This document shows, piece after piece, positions 26,901 to 34,841 of a DNA stretch of 34,841 nucleotides. The stretch is from Bacteroidota bacterium (GTDB lineage Bacteria > Bacteroidota > Bacteroidia > NORP154): contig JACZWC010000045.1 in assembly GCA_022572355.1 (NCBI GenBank), positions 1 to 34,841 of the forward strand, written 5' to 3'. Position 1 is the first letter of the stretch. Every line of letters begins with the position of its first letter. Under the pieces are notes generated by a model that worked only from the letters and a program-made list of their open reading frames with translations, did no database searches and was not told where the DNA came from. Both the position numbers and the translations under genes were made by a program.

Positions 26901-29900
26901 ACGTTCACCACTGTATTAACCGAACCTGTTGGTGTTGTTAGCGACAGGTATCCACACGTACTATCCACATTTACGATTACGCTGTCACCATCCTGAATTG
27001 TTACAGAATCGCCAGATGAAGGAATCACAGCACCAGCCCAGGTGGATGTTGCATCCCAGTTTCCGCCCCCCGTTCCATTAGAAGTAATTGCGCCTGTTAT
27101 GTTAACGTTGAGAAAAGTAGTATCAGCTGCTCCGCAAGACGACGACGCTACCACTTTAACCTTTGCAGTACCACCAGCTCCCCAATCAACTGTGATAGAA
27201 TTCGTATTTCCTCCGCTGGCTTGCGTACCCCCTACAATGACCCATGTATAGGTGTACCCGGTACTTGCAATGACGGAGTAAGGCTCGCCAGTAGTTCCCG
27301 CACCGACAGTGGTGTTTCCAGCTATGGAAGCAGGGCTAATAGTATGAATAGTTACATTCAGTGCTACCGTATCTGCACTCCCGCAACCATTGGTCTCTAT
27401 AACTTCTACCTTACCCAACATGCCGGTTGAACCCCAGTCTATCGTTATTGTGTTCGTGTTTCCACCACCGGATTGGGTGCCTCCGGTTATTAACCAGTTA
27501 TATGTATTTCCCGGACCGTTTGTAACCGAATAAATGGGTGGCCCATAGGACTCAATTTCTCTAATGGCACAATAGGAAGAAGCAGGTGTAATTACCCAGG
27601 TATACAGAGTATCTGTGCCCGTATTCGAAAATGTGTAAGCTGCCATGGTATAAGTAGGTGTAATGGTAGCCAGCAGCACACCGCTGGAAGTCCCACGATA
27701 CAACTTCATCTGAGAAGGCCCATTAAAATCTCCGTTGTATTGTCCAGATCTTAACCTTACAGAATCCAAAAGAACAGCCGATGAATAATTCATAGCGAGC
27801 TCATAAGGATTTGGCGTTGAAGCTCCCCAAATAGTACCTACATTTAGATCACCATCGTTGATATAGGTAAGGTTATAGGTGGAATAAAAAGTGTTAAAGC
27901 TGGAAGTTGGTGAATAGGTTCTTAAACTTGACGGACTGTCTCCTGTGCATACCGAATCCGCACCGGTGATGGCAGAGGTAATCGGCAAGGTACAAGCCAC
28001 GGTATCTCCAAAACAATAGTGAGCCTGGAAGCTGGATAGGGTGCTGCGCTTAGCGGTATCACCAACTGCGTTCACATGTACGCCATTTGCCAACCAGGGA
28101 GAAGATGCATTCGCACGGCTTAATAATCTGGTAGATGCATCTATTGTATGGCTGGTAAAACCGGTTCCGACCATGTTCAGATCGAAATCTGAACTGCTCA
28201 AGGAGTTGGCAGTAGTGAGATCCCAATAACCTTCGGAAAAGGTGCTATAGATAGTGGTACCGGCATCTGTCAACGGCATGCCATTTGTGCCGGGATCAGT
28301 AGTGTTAAATTGTGCAATCAGGCTTCCGCTATTCAAATTTGTGAACCTGGCGATCATAGGCCTGTAGTTCCCAGAGTTACCCACCGGGAAAAGATAATTG
28401 GTGCCTGTGGCGTTGAGCCATCTTTCAAAATTCCCGATAATTATACCTGAACTATGTGTTAATGTCCCGATATTGGAAGTGCTTGTGCCGAGCGTTATCT
28501 TATTCACACCTGTGCTCATATCTCCGGATGTCATGGTAAGGGTATTCGATACGGTAATATTGTCGTTGACTGTAAGTGTGTTGGATCCCTTATTTATGGT
28601 GAGAGATGCAAAAGTCTCTGAAGATGAGTTGGATATTTGCTGCGCGCCCGATCCATCTATTTCTACCGTGCCGTTGCGTTCGACGAAGGTGCCGCTGTTA
28701 ATCCAGTTTCCTCCCAGGTTAATATTGAAGTTGCTCACACTGGCATCCACTGTACTGGAAATAGTCAAGTCATTGGAGACAATCACATTTCCTGCGAGAG
28801 ATTTTGTTCCGCTGCCGGAAATGGTGAGGTTATAATAAGAAGATGACGGTGTTTTTATGTTCTGCGCCCCTGCACCGTCATATTCTACTAAATTTCCAGA
28901 TGAAGCTGCTGTAAGTACACCACTTTGCCCATCAAATATTCCTCCGGCAACCTTTAAGGTTGAATTGGTGGCATTGATCCATATTCGTGTTGAGTTATTT
29001 CCTATTATGCCATTTCCCCCTGTTATCGAAATCGTACCATTGTTGGTAACGGTAATATTATTGTCTAGGATATTTATATTTCCACCGGTAATTGACAGAT
29101 TAGCGCTTGCGACGATGGTTTTATTTCCAGTTGTAATTCTCACTTCACCAGCATTGTTGATAGAACCTGAGCCATCTATGTTTGTGCCTGAACCAGACAG
29201 AATTAAATTGCCTGTGCCCGAATAAGAGCCATTAACAATTAATTCATCCGAAACGGTCATGTTAAACCCGGCGTCTGCCAGGGTTCCGGTTGCATAAATA
29301 TCAAATCTATTAACTGTAGTATTGGCCACCAGTGTTACAATATCCGAGTTATCAATAATTAAATTATCCAAGGCTGTAGGTACACAACTGCAGTCCCATG
29401 TTGCCGGGTTGTTCCAGTTGCCGGTGGTTATGCTCTTTATAGATCCTAAAATTGTCACGGGCAGATCGACAGGCGTGGCAGAACCACAACCCATACTTGC
29501 TGCAACCCTCACATTTCCCGCACCTGCTGTGCCCCAATTTACCGTGATGCTATTGGTTGTGCCTCCGCTCGCCTGTGTGCCACCGGTGATTGTCCATGTG
29601 TATGTATAGCCCGTTGAGTTGGTAACTGAATAGGGTTCTCCATTTGTGTTTTCAACCACGGAGACAGAACCGGTAATTGAGGATGTTGGGACAGGATGTA
29701 TGTTCACATTCATTTCAACAACACCAGGCCCGCAGCTTTCCACGACCTCAACTTTCCCAACCATACCTGTCGATCCCCAACTAACAGTTATGCCATTCGA
29801 AGTACCACCACTGGCTTGAGTGCCTCCTGTAATTGTCCATGTATAGGTGCTGGGAGAATTATCAGTTACTGAGTATCCATTCGTTGCACCGTAACATTCA

Positions 29901-30478
29901 ATTTCTCTTATTGATGAGTATGCAGAGGAAGGAGTTATGACCCATGTGTATATGGCACTCGCCTCGTTTCCTGAAACCACATAGTTGTCAAGCGTATAGG
30001 TAGGTGTGATTGTGTTTAGTAGTTTATCACTTGACGTTCCAAGATACAACTTCATGCTGGTGGGCTTGTTGAAGTCACCATTGAACTGCCCAGCTCTCAA
30101 TCTAACTGAATCCAGTATTACAGCCGAACTAAATGTCATTGTCACCTCATAGGGGTTTGGTGTAGATGGCCCCCAGATAGTACCCACATTTAAGTCGCCG
30201 TCATTGATATAACTCAAATCATAAAGCGGCGGGGCATTGTAATAGGTATTGAAATTAGATGTAGGAGTATAAGATAATAAGCCCGATGTAGAGGAGTTGT
30301 TAATACATAAAGAATCGTCACCAGATAAGCTAGGGTCAAAAGGGCATTGAGCAACGACTGAGATGGGTAGAGCAAAAAAGAGACAAGATATCCACCATAA
30401 ATACAATAGGCGGTTTGGTAAATACATGCCACCAATCATATTATTCTTTGTTTTCAACGATAAAGTTTTCTTCCACAT
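23921..30478 (-). CDS. Giant T9SS-type surface protein with duplicated discoidin-like/PKD-like modules
   Basis: A 2185-residue multidomain exported protein. I start it at 30478, because ggaggag lies about 7 nt upstream of that ATG, a Shine-Dalgarno match unusual for this phylum; the frame opens 5 codons earlier. Residue numbers below count from 30493. The signal peptide ends near 49 (SVVAQ). Order: F5/8 type C (discoidin)-like domain (75-203), two PKD-like domains (about 213-348), a long beta-helix-like region with GNW and AQxI repeats (about 355-700), and a GYWDLT domain (about 755-830). A second discoidin-like domain (857-985), two more PKD-like domains (about 990-1130), more beta repeats (about 1140-1440) and a GNPYASSIDW domain (about 1545-1640) follow. 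Three SprB-like repeats (about 1790-2020), one PKD domain with WDFGDG (about 2028-2097) and an atypical sorting domain (about 2112-2190) close it. It is paralogous to, and probably in one operon with, the upstream gene. Adhesion or carbohydrate binding is inferred from domains only. Confidence 0.87.
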   Translation of the reverse strand: MWKKTLSLKTKNNMIGGMYLPNRLLYLWWISCLFFALPISVVAQCPFDPSLSGDDSLCINNSSTSGLLSYTPTSNFNTYYNAPPLYDLSYINDGDLNVGTIWGPSTPNPYEVTMTFSSAVILDSVRLRAGQFNGDFNKPTSMKLYLGTSSDKLLNTITPTYTLDNYVVSGNEASAIYTWVITPSSAYSSIREIECYGATNGYSVTDNSPSTYTWTITGGTQASGGTSNGITVSWGSTGMVGKVEVVESCGPGVVEMNVNIHPVPTSSITGSVSVVENTNGEPYSVTNSTGYTYTWTITGGTQASGGTTNSITVNWGTAGAGNVRVAASMGCGSATPVDLPVTILGSIKSITTGNWNNPATWDCSCVPTALDNLIIDNSDIVTLVANTTVNRFDIYATGTLADAGFNMTVSDELIVNGSYSGTGNLILSGSGTNIDGSGSINNAGEVRITTGNKTIVASANLSITGGNINILDNNITVTNNGTISITGGNGIIGNNSTRIWINATNSTLKVAGGIFDGQSGVLTAASSGNLVEYDGAGAQNIKTPSSSYYNLTISGSGTKSLAGNVIVSNDLTISSTVDASVSNFNINLGGNWINSGTFVERNGTVEIDGSGAQQISNSSSETFASLTINKGSNTLTVNDNITVSNTLTMTSGDMSTGVNKITLGTSTSNIGTLTHSSGIIIGNFERWLNATGTNYLFPVGNSGNYRPMIARFTNLNSGSLIAQFNTTDPGTNGMPLTDAGTTIYSTFSEGYWDLTTANSLSSSDFDLNMVGTGFTSHTIDASTRLLSRANASSPWLANGVHVNAVGDTAKRSTLSSFQAHYCFGDTVACTLPITSAITGADSVCTGDSPSSLRTYSPTSSFNTFYSTYNLTYINDGDLNVGTIWGASTPNPYELAMNYSSAVLLDSVRLRSGQYNGDFNGPSQMKLYRGTSSGVLLATITPTYTMAAYTFSNTGTDTLYTWVITPASSYCAIREIESYGPPIYSVTNGPGNTYNWLITGGTQSGGGNTNTITIDWGSTGMLGKVEVIETNGCGSADTVALNVTIHTISPASIAGNTTVGAGTTGEPYSVIASTGYTYTWVIVGGTQASGGNTNSITVDWGAGGTAKVKVVASSSCGAADTTFLNVNITGAITSNGTGGGNWDATSTWAGAVIPSSGDSVTIQDGDSVIVNVDSTCGYLSLTTPTGSVNTVVNVLTGVTFTVSDVIDINGDGSSANTVVRLSGTAVMNVTSNINLIATTASTALIDMTDGASTLNLGGNLVQNTAGKFAAGTSSTLNLNGSAAQTLNLSSNITYNDITFNNSSGVTLGAAITTSNVTGNITISSGTLSSGGFTMTLAGNWSNTGTFTAGTDTVVLQGSSAQTISGSSNSNFAHLTINNSNGGVSISSAQSITGTLTLSLGTLTTGGNLTLVSDASATARIGEITGGAISGDITVQRYVTPGSNSWRFLSSPVSGQTLANWGDDFGTSGFPGSTDPLFSFVSMYTYNETVLGTNDNGYTAPTDISNPITVGKGYWCYLGPIPLTFAVKGPANTGNISLPITYTDDPGQPPSEDGWNMVGNPYASSIDWDAAGWTKTNVASTFYIYKEGGTYATYPAGGPGTNGGTKDIASSQGFWIQTTGSSPVLTTTETVKSTTDVSFLKVQNQMYEFLRLKITANSITDETVIRLVPGASEGLDSYDAYKLLNANPLAPNISTVVDTADLVINSLPDSITSFSIAVKVLFNTTGTYTIDIENFLNSIPAGACLTMEDLVTGDITDLKTDTSYTFTVAVLNSIPRFMIHLDEPITMIGIDPACTGSGDGYAFAMGQDPGPWDYIWTNSNGDTLKVTTSSLTADTLKNLDGGAYFVHINQPNAMCGEAEESLMIIEPSSISTNPLKTDASCYGDNDGSIDLNVSGGTTPYTFIWSNGMTTQDITGISSGAYNVTITDFNGCTKNENIIIVQPDSIAIGFAEEDLSCFGEGDGSIDLSVTGGTPPFSYLWSTGSTSEDLFNLQAGIYSVTITDADLCTNNIPPITINDGLVLSAGFISGTTGLPAEVQFTNISNGGVSYYWDFGDGESSLDENPIHIYPAMGNYPVVFTIYNGPCSDLVSDIINVAEDPVGIGNTDLDEMNIHLYTKGNEAFVSFNLSELSNVRIDIYNILGQEVNSTGYFEIEEGTISIDLTDLPGGAYLASISIAKERTVTLKFNR
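27098..27961 (-). repeat. Internal module copy 2: discoidin-like plus two PKD-like domains
   Basis: Encodes about residues 845-1132 of the giant protein. It starts with a SVCTGD segment, then the discoidin-like domain (YINDGDLNVGTIWG...YGPP, 27539-27925) and two PKD-like domains with GGTQxxGGxTNxIT and WGSTG / WGAGG. It repeats the order of copy 1 at 29450-30325 with clear protein similarity and readable but diverged DNA similarity. Confidence 0.8.
29450..30325 (-). repeat. Internal module copy 1: discoidin-like plus two PKD-like domains
   Basis: Encodes about residues 57-348 of the giant protein. It contains the discoidin-like domain (29885-30271, with YINDGDLNVGTIWG and IREIECYG) and two PKD-like domains carrying GGTQASGGT and WGSTG or WGTAG. 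The same order recurs about 2.4 kb further along the gene, so an ancient internal duplication of a three-domain block is likely. Confidence 0.8.
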
Positions 30479-30548
30479 AAATCGCTCCTCCATATTTATT
30501 TAAGCTCGAAATAATCGTTCCCTATCTGTCTTTCTAGTATAGCCATAG

Positions 30549-33500
30549 TCAATCGCTTATTACAATTCTTTCCAAATAATTATAGTGAGCACCTGTCTGT
30601 CCGGTCGGCAGCGTTTCAATTCTGATCAAATAAATGCCACCACCTGCTTCAGATAGCGGTATTGCAATATTTCCCTGTTTTACGGTTATTTTACCATAAT
30701 TGTTCATTTGCTGTCCAATGATATTAAAGATTTCCAATTTAACATCGGTCACCTCATTAAAATTGAATTCAATAATTGCGCTGTTTCCATTAGAGAAAAC
30801 GTGAACATATTGCTCAGGATCCTTTGCATTTTCTATTCCAACAGGATTATCAGCTACGCTAACCATGTCCAGTCTGGTGTCGGAACAAACTCCATTCACG
30901 ACATTCAGGATCACATAATAGTTACCTTTAGCTGCGTATTTGTGTACCGGGTTTTCCAATGTCGATGTTTCACCGTCTCCAAATTCCCAGAAATAAGTCA
31001 GTCCTCCGCTCGATAGATTCGTAAATTTCAATTCTCCCAGAACACCGGTTGCTTGTGTAGCGAAGCCAGCTGTAATTGACAATCCCTCTTGTATCTCTAA
31101 ACCATTCTCAACCATGATACAATTATTGTCGTCTGTTATTTGAATCGAATATGTACCAGCAGGCAAGTTTGAGATATCCTCATTGGCAGCGCCATTGTTC
31201 CACATGAATTCATAAGGAGCGCTTCCACCGGATAAGCTGAGATCAATTGCCCCATCGTTATTTCCAAAACAAGATATGTCTGTAATACTGGCAGTAGTTA
31301 GCAATTCTAAAGGCTCAATAATGGTATAAGAGCCTGTGTAAGTACAATTATTGTCGTCTGCAACCACTACAGAATGTAATCCGGCCAGGATCAGTAAATT
31401 GTCTTTTAGATTATTTCCATTAGACCAATCATAGGCATAAGGAGGCGTTCCGCCATTTACAGTTAAATAGATATTGCCATCACTTTCGCCGAAGCAGATA
31501 ACATCTTCCTGTATGGCGGATGCTGTCAGTAATTGCGGCTCATCTATAGTGATTTCTGCTGCTGCGTTCTGGCAAATGGAATTGCTTGCGGTAGTATAAA
31601 CGGTGTATGTACCGGGTGTAAGATTACTGACATTGTCAGGACCATTAATATTATTCGGGCCAGAGACAGTATCTCCAGCTTGGTCCAGCCATGTATAGAC
31701 CCAGGGCCCGGTTCCCTGGCCGGTGGAAGTGGCGGATCCATCATCAGCTCCATTGCAACTCACATCCTGCGATGTAATTATGGCTTGAGCTCCAATATGC
31801 AGCATAAAATGAGGAGGCATATTTGTAGCCTGTACCATTGTAAATGTTACGGAGGAATCTTGCCTTAAATCCGTTATTGTATATGGAGGAAACAGGTCTT
31901 CCAAAATAATACAAGAGCTTGGTGGAATAAATTCCATGTCCACACTTAATGTATATGTATCCGATCCTCCTGCACTTCCCCAGCTTATGCGTATTGGGAT
32001 GCTCACATTTTGAGATAAATCGGGGACTGAATTAATGCTTAAGTCTGTAGTCGATCCGCTTGTAGTTACAGTAGACAGATTAGGAGCATCATTCACCAGG
32101 TTATTCAGATGATAGGCATCGAGTTGCCAATCGTATGCTTCTGTTGCACCCTGGTTAAATCTAATTTCGGTGTTCATCTCATATCCAGCTCCAGCCAGGT
32201 TAATGCTGAGATGTGGATTCGGATTACCACTGGTTTTTAAAAAGTTATTCCCATCAGCCGTTTTGGAATTTTCTCCAAAGGTTACCGTTTCAGTATGATC
32301 ACCTGCACCGCCTTCAGCAACCTTTACCCATAGAGCCTGATGTGAAGCTAGCGCAAAGCCTGAACTCTGATCAAAACTGACATAGCTGCCACCGTTGGGA
32401 TCCCAGACATATCCGAAAGGAGTTAAAGTACCACTGAGTCCTACCAGATCCCAATTCACATCAGAAGGGTAGGGGTTTCCAATGAGATTCCAGCCATCAT
32501 CAATATCTCCGGTACTAACTGTGTGGGTTACGTCAATTGGTGCGAAGTTTTTATTTGCCGGCCCCCTGGCATCTATTGTATAGGCAGTACTGCTGCTAAG
32601 CCCAGTGCCAGTATACATCCAGTATCCTTTGCCATCGACTATCCCGTCGCCAATGCTCCCCAACGAATCATAACCGATTGAGGAAAGTCCGGGCAAAGTC
32701 TCATCATAGAATTTTGCAGACCAAAAGCACCAGGTACCGCATGCCAATCCATTGTTTCCATCAGGGATGCTCAATACCATTTCCTGATCCCAATCATTGA
32801 GTGTTATTCCACTTACCGGTGTTGAGAGAAAATGATAGCCCGTAGCTCCAGCAGCAAAATAACGTTGCATAATAATATTTCCGGTAATGTCTCCGCCCGT
32901 AATTTCTGCGATATTGGCAGTTCCTGAAGATGTGGATATCAGGGTAAAGTCCTGTCCACCGGTACTAATCGTTCCCGAGGTTAGCGTTAGCGTACCTATG
33001 AGATTTTGAGCGCTTGACAATGTGGCCGTTCCAGCAGATTTATTAATGGTGATATCATTAAAAGCGGTCAATGTACTGCCGCCAATGCTTTGCGCTCCGC
33101 CGCCATTAAAAGTTATTGTTCCAGATTGTACATTATAAGTGCCGTTGTTGGTCCAGTTTCCAGATAGATTTACATTGTCGCTTGCTCCTGCGGTTTGTAC
33201 CGTTGCACCGCTGGCAATCGTTACACTGTTGAAGTTCTCCCCTGCCGCATTGGTAATGGTTTGGGTTGTTGAACCATTAAAAATGACAGTTCCGGTGCTG
33301 GCTATAAACGTTCCCCCTGAATTGATCCAGTCGCCTGCTATATTGATATTGAATCCTGCTGCATCAAAGGTATTTGATGAGCCAATTGTAAGGTCATTGT
33401 AAACTATCGTATTTGCGGTTAGGGTAGTGGTGCTTACACCTGTTGCCGATACATTGTAATAATCGGTTGACTTTACATTTTGCCCGCCCCCCCCATTGTA

Positions 33501-34841
33501 GGTAACGGTGTTGTTTGTAGCTGTTGCGGTTAAATTGCCGGTGCTTAATAGGCTTCCTCCAATTGTTAAAGAAGAATTTGCAGCGTTGATCCAGTTAGAG
33601 GTACTGGTTCCGGTAAGATCACCGGCAATGCTGAATGAACCGGTATTGGTTACGGTAATTCCCGTAGCGATATCCACATCCCCGGGAGACCGGTTCAAAC
33701 TGGCAGCGCTAGCTATGGTTTTATTCCCGCCTTTAATTTTCACCACGCCGCTTGTAGCAATCTGGCCCGTTCCGTCTATAGTGGTGGAAACGCCTTCCAA
33801 ATTCAGATCCCTGCTACCTGAATAAAGGCCGCTAACTTCAATGTCTCCCTCAACTGTGAAGCCTTGTTTGGCATTGTCAAAAAATGTTCCCCCGGCATCG
33901 ATGTAAAAGTTGTTAACTGTTACGTTGTTGGCATCGAGGGTTACTGTATGGGTGTTTCTGATCCTCACACTCGAGGAGGAAATCGGCTCACAATTGCAAT
34001 CCCAGGTTGTTGGATCTGACCAATCGCCTGTGCCAATACTGTTTATGATCACGTAAATATTGATTGCCTTATCTACCGGAGCTGCGCTCGCGCATCCGCC
34101 GCTGTCGGCAACTACCCGCACGTTTCCGGATCCTGCCAAACCCCAGTCAACGGTAATATTGTCTCCGTTGTCAATATCCAGAGTGCCGCCGGTAATTGCC
34201 CAGTTATAAGTATAACCCGATATGGCCGCTACTGAATAGGGTTCATTCTGGTGGTTTTCCGGAACGTTTGTTTTTCCCGCAATGGAAGCCGGCACAATTG
34301 TGTGTATCGTCACCCCTAGGTTGACAGGCGCCCCTTGTGTACAAGTGTTGGTTTCAACAATGCGCACATTTCCATCTGACCTGCCCGTGCTTCCCCAAAT
34401 GATGGTTGCGGTATCTCCCGTGTCATTGGTTGATATGCTCGCTTCACCGGTTGCTGTCCATGAGTAACTATTTCCAGGGTTCCGGATAACTGAATAGATT
34501 TCAGTATCCCCTGTGCAAACAGTGGCGTTTCCGGTTATCGGCGAGGTAACCGGCCCGTTGCAATTTGTAGTGTCACCGAAGGCGTACTCTGCTGACAGCG
34601 TTCCCAGTCCGGTGCGGTGTACAGTTGGAGGCGTTGCCGCAATGTGGGCGCCTTCAAGACTCCAATTGCTGGATCCATTGGGCCTGATCAGCAAGCGAGT
34701 GGTGGGATTTACAGTAAAACTGCTAAATCCAGTTCCCGTTAAATCTAGATCGTAAAGGGATATATTGGCCGGGCTTATCTCAGTCAACGCCCAATAACCC
34801 TCAACAAAACTATTGCGGCTTCTGTCTGCAGATATGCCATC
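30549..34841 (-). CDS. Giant T9SS-type surface protein, 5' end beyond window (partial)
   Basis: The frame is open from 30549 to the window edge, giving at least 1430 residues; the true start and signal peptide lie outside. A TTG at 34787 is in frame, but codons 34788-34841 encode SFVEGYW, which aligns with TFSEGYW of the downstream paralogue, so it is not the start. Numbering from the TTG: two PKD-like domains (about 98-245), a beta-helix-like region with GNW and TFNGGGAQSI repeats (about 250-640), a GNPYPSDVNWD domain (about 765-840), three SprB-like repeats (about 1003-1235), a PKD domain with WEFGDGE (about 1238-1312) and an atypical sorting domain (about 1325-1412). Colinearity with the 2185-residue neighbour from its residue 755 suggests about 750 residues are missing. 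The gap to that neighbour is about 70 bp on the same strand, so they are probably co-transcribed. No enzyme motif is recognised. Confidence 0.85.
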   Translation of the reverse strand, partial: DGISADRSRNSFVEGYWALTEISPANISLYDLDLTGTGFSSFTVNPTTRLLIRPNGSSNWSLEGAHIAATPPTVHRTGLGTLSAEYAFGDTTNCNGPVTSPITGNATVCTGDTEIYSVIRNPGNSYSWTATGEASISTNDTGDTATIIWGSTGRSDGNVRIVETNTCTQGAPVNLGVTIHTIVPASIAGKTNVPENHQNEPYSVAAISGYTYNWAITGGTLDIDNGDNITVDWGLAGSGNVRVVADSGGCASAAPVDKAINIYVIINSIGTGDWSDPTTWDCNCEPISSSSVRIRNTHTVTLDANNVTVNNFYIDAGGTFFDNAKQGFTVEGDIEVSGLYSGSRDLNLEGVSTTIDGTGQIATSGVVKIKGGNKTIASAASLNRSPGDVDIATGITVTNTGSFSIAGDLTGTSTSNWINAANSSLTIGGSLLSTGNLTATATNNTVTYNGGGGQNVKSTDYYNVSATGVSTTTLTANTIVYNDLTIGSSNTFDAAGFNINIAGDWINSGGTFIASTGTVIFNGSTTQTITNAAGENFNSVTIASGATVQTAGASDNVNLSGNWTNNGTYNVQSGTITFNGGGAQSIGGSTLTAFNDITINKSAGTATLSSAQNLIGTLTLTSGTISTGGQDFTLISTSSGTANIAEITGGDITGNIIMQRYFAAGATGYHFLSTPVSGITLNDWDQEMVLSIPDGNNGLACGTWCFWSAKFYDETLPGLSSIGYDSLGSIGDGIVDGKGYWMYTGTGLSSSTAYTIDARGPANKNFAPIDVTHTVSTGDIDDGWNLIGNPYPSDVNWDLVGLSGTLTPFGYVWDPNGGSYVSFDQSSGFALASHQALWVKVAEGGAGDHTETVTFGENSKTADGNNFLKTSGNPNPHLSINLAGAGYEMNTEIRFNQGATEAYDWQLDAYHLNNLVNDAPNLSTVTTSGSTTDLSINSVPDLSQNVSIPIRISWGSAGGSDTYTLSVDMEFIPPSSCIILEDLFPPYTITDLRQDSSVTFTMVQATNMPPHFMLHIGAQAIITSQDVSCNGADDGSATSTGQGTGPWVYTWLDQAGDTVSGPNNINGPDNVSNLTPGTYTVYTTASNSICQNAAAEITIDEPQLLTASAIQEDVICFGESDGNIYLTVNGGTPPYAYDWSNGNNLKDNLLILAGLHSVVVADDNNCTYTGSYTIIEPLELLTTASITDISCFGNNDGAIDLSLSGGSAPYEFMWNNGAANEDISNLPAGTYSIQITDDNNCIMVENGLEIQEGLSITAGFATQATGVLGELKFTNLSSGGLTYFWEFGDGETSTLENPVHKYAAKGNYYVILNVVNGVCSDTRLDMVSVADNPVGIENAKDPEQYVHVFSNGNSAIIEFNFNEVTDVKLEIFNIIGQQMNNYGKITVKQGNIAIPLSEAGGGIYLIRIETLPTGQTGAHYNYLERIVISD

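Noticed and set aside
26343..29609. Several open frames of 85-145 codons on the plus strand inside the giant genes
   Set aside because: They lie antisense to strongly supported domain-rich genes, have repetitive hydrophobic translations caused by the repeats opposite, and show no family signature.
30597..30611. LPTGQ as a sortase LPxTG signal
   Set aside because: The order of residues does not match LPxTG, the phylum is Gram-negative, and no hydrophobic segment plus charged tail follows.
34785..34787. TTG as the start of the upstream giant gene
   Set aside because: The frame stays open to the window edge, and the 18 codons before it encode SFVEGYW, which aligns with the interior of the paralogue.

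Overview
The window looks like chromosomal DNA from a Bacteroidota (Bacteroidetes) bacterium. Four predicted secreted proteins carry or resemble the C-terminal sorting domain of the type IX secretion system (T9SS), which is essentially confined to that phylum. Other support is the SprB-type and PKD-like surface repeats, a propeller/Y_Y_Y sensor, a split transketolase, the Bacteroidota-type ParE/ParC pair, and several upstream TAnnTTTG boxes (the phylum's -7 promoter element). I cannot name genus or species. The genome appears AT-rich with short intergenic gaps. I saw no tRNA, rRNA, CRISPR array, prophage or transposase.

Layout. Positions 33-5754 (minus strand) hold three genes, read right to left: an orphan N-terminal transketolase subunit, a secreted von Willebrand A protein, and a 14-blade propeller sensor ending in a SpoIIE/PP2C phosphatase. 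Positions 6055-17314 (plus strand) hold a T9SS cargo protein, the ATPase YchF, topoisomerase IV subunits ParE and ParC as an operon, and a second T9SS cargo protein of the choice-of-anchor B (LVIVD repeat) type. Positions 17316-23912 hold a TPR/SpoIIE phosphatase (minus), pyruvate carboxylase (plus), a small secreted TPR protein (minus) and a YccV/HspQ-like protein (plus). Positions 23921-34841 (minus) hold two adjacent, paralogous giant surface proteins. The upstream one runs off the right edge of the window.

How the genes fit together. Housekeeping functions (topoisomerase IV, YchF, pyruvate carboxylase, transketolase) are interleaved with cell-surface and signalling genes, so the window is not one pathway. 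Two themes recur. One is T9SS-exported modular surface proteins, with shared modules between neighbours and internal duplications. The other is a pair of membrane-anchored PP2C phosphatases that share the same output module but have different sensors. Three convergent gene pairs end within 1-8 bp of each other. Intergenic gaps carry palindromic elements, the clearest being a perfect 25-bp inverted repeat with nested hairpins after parC.

The most noteworthy unit is the tandem pair of giant T9SS proteins, with discoidin-like, paired PKD-like, beta-helix-like and SprB-like modules and an atypical sorting domain. I found no clear new defence or biosynthetic system.
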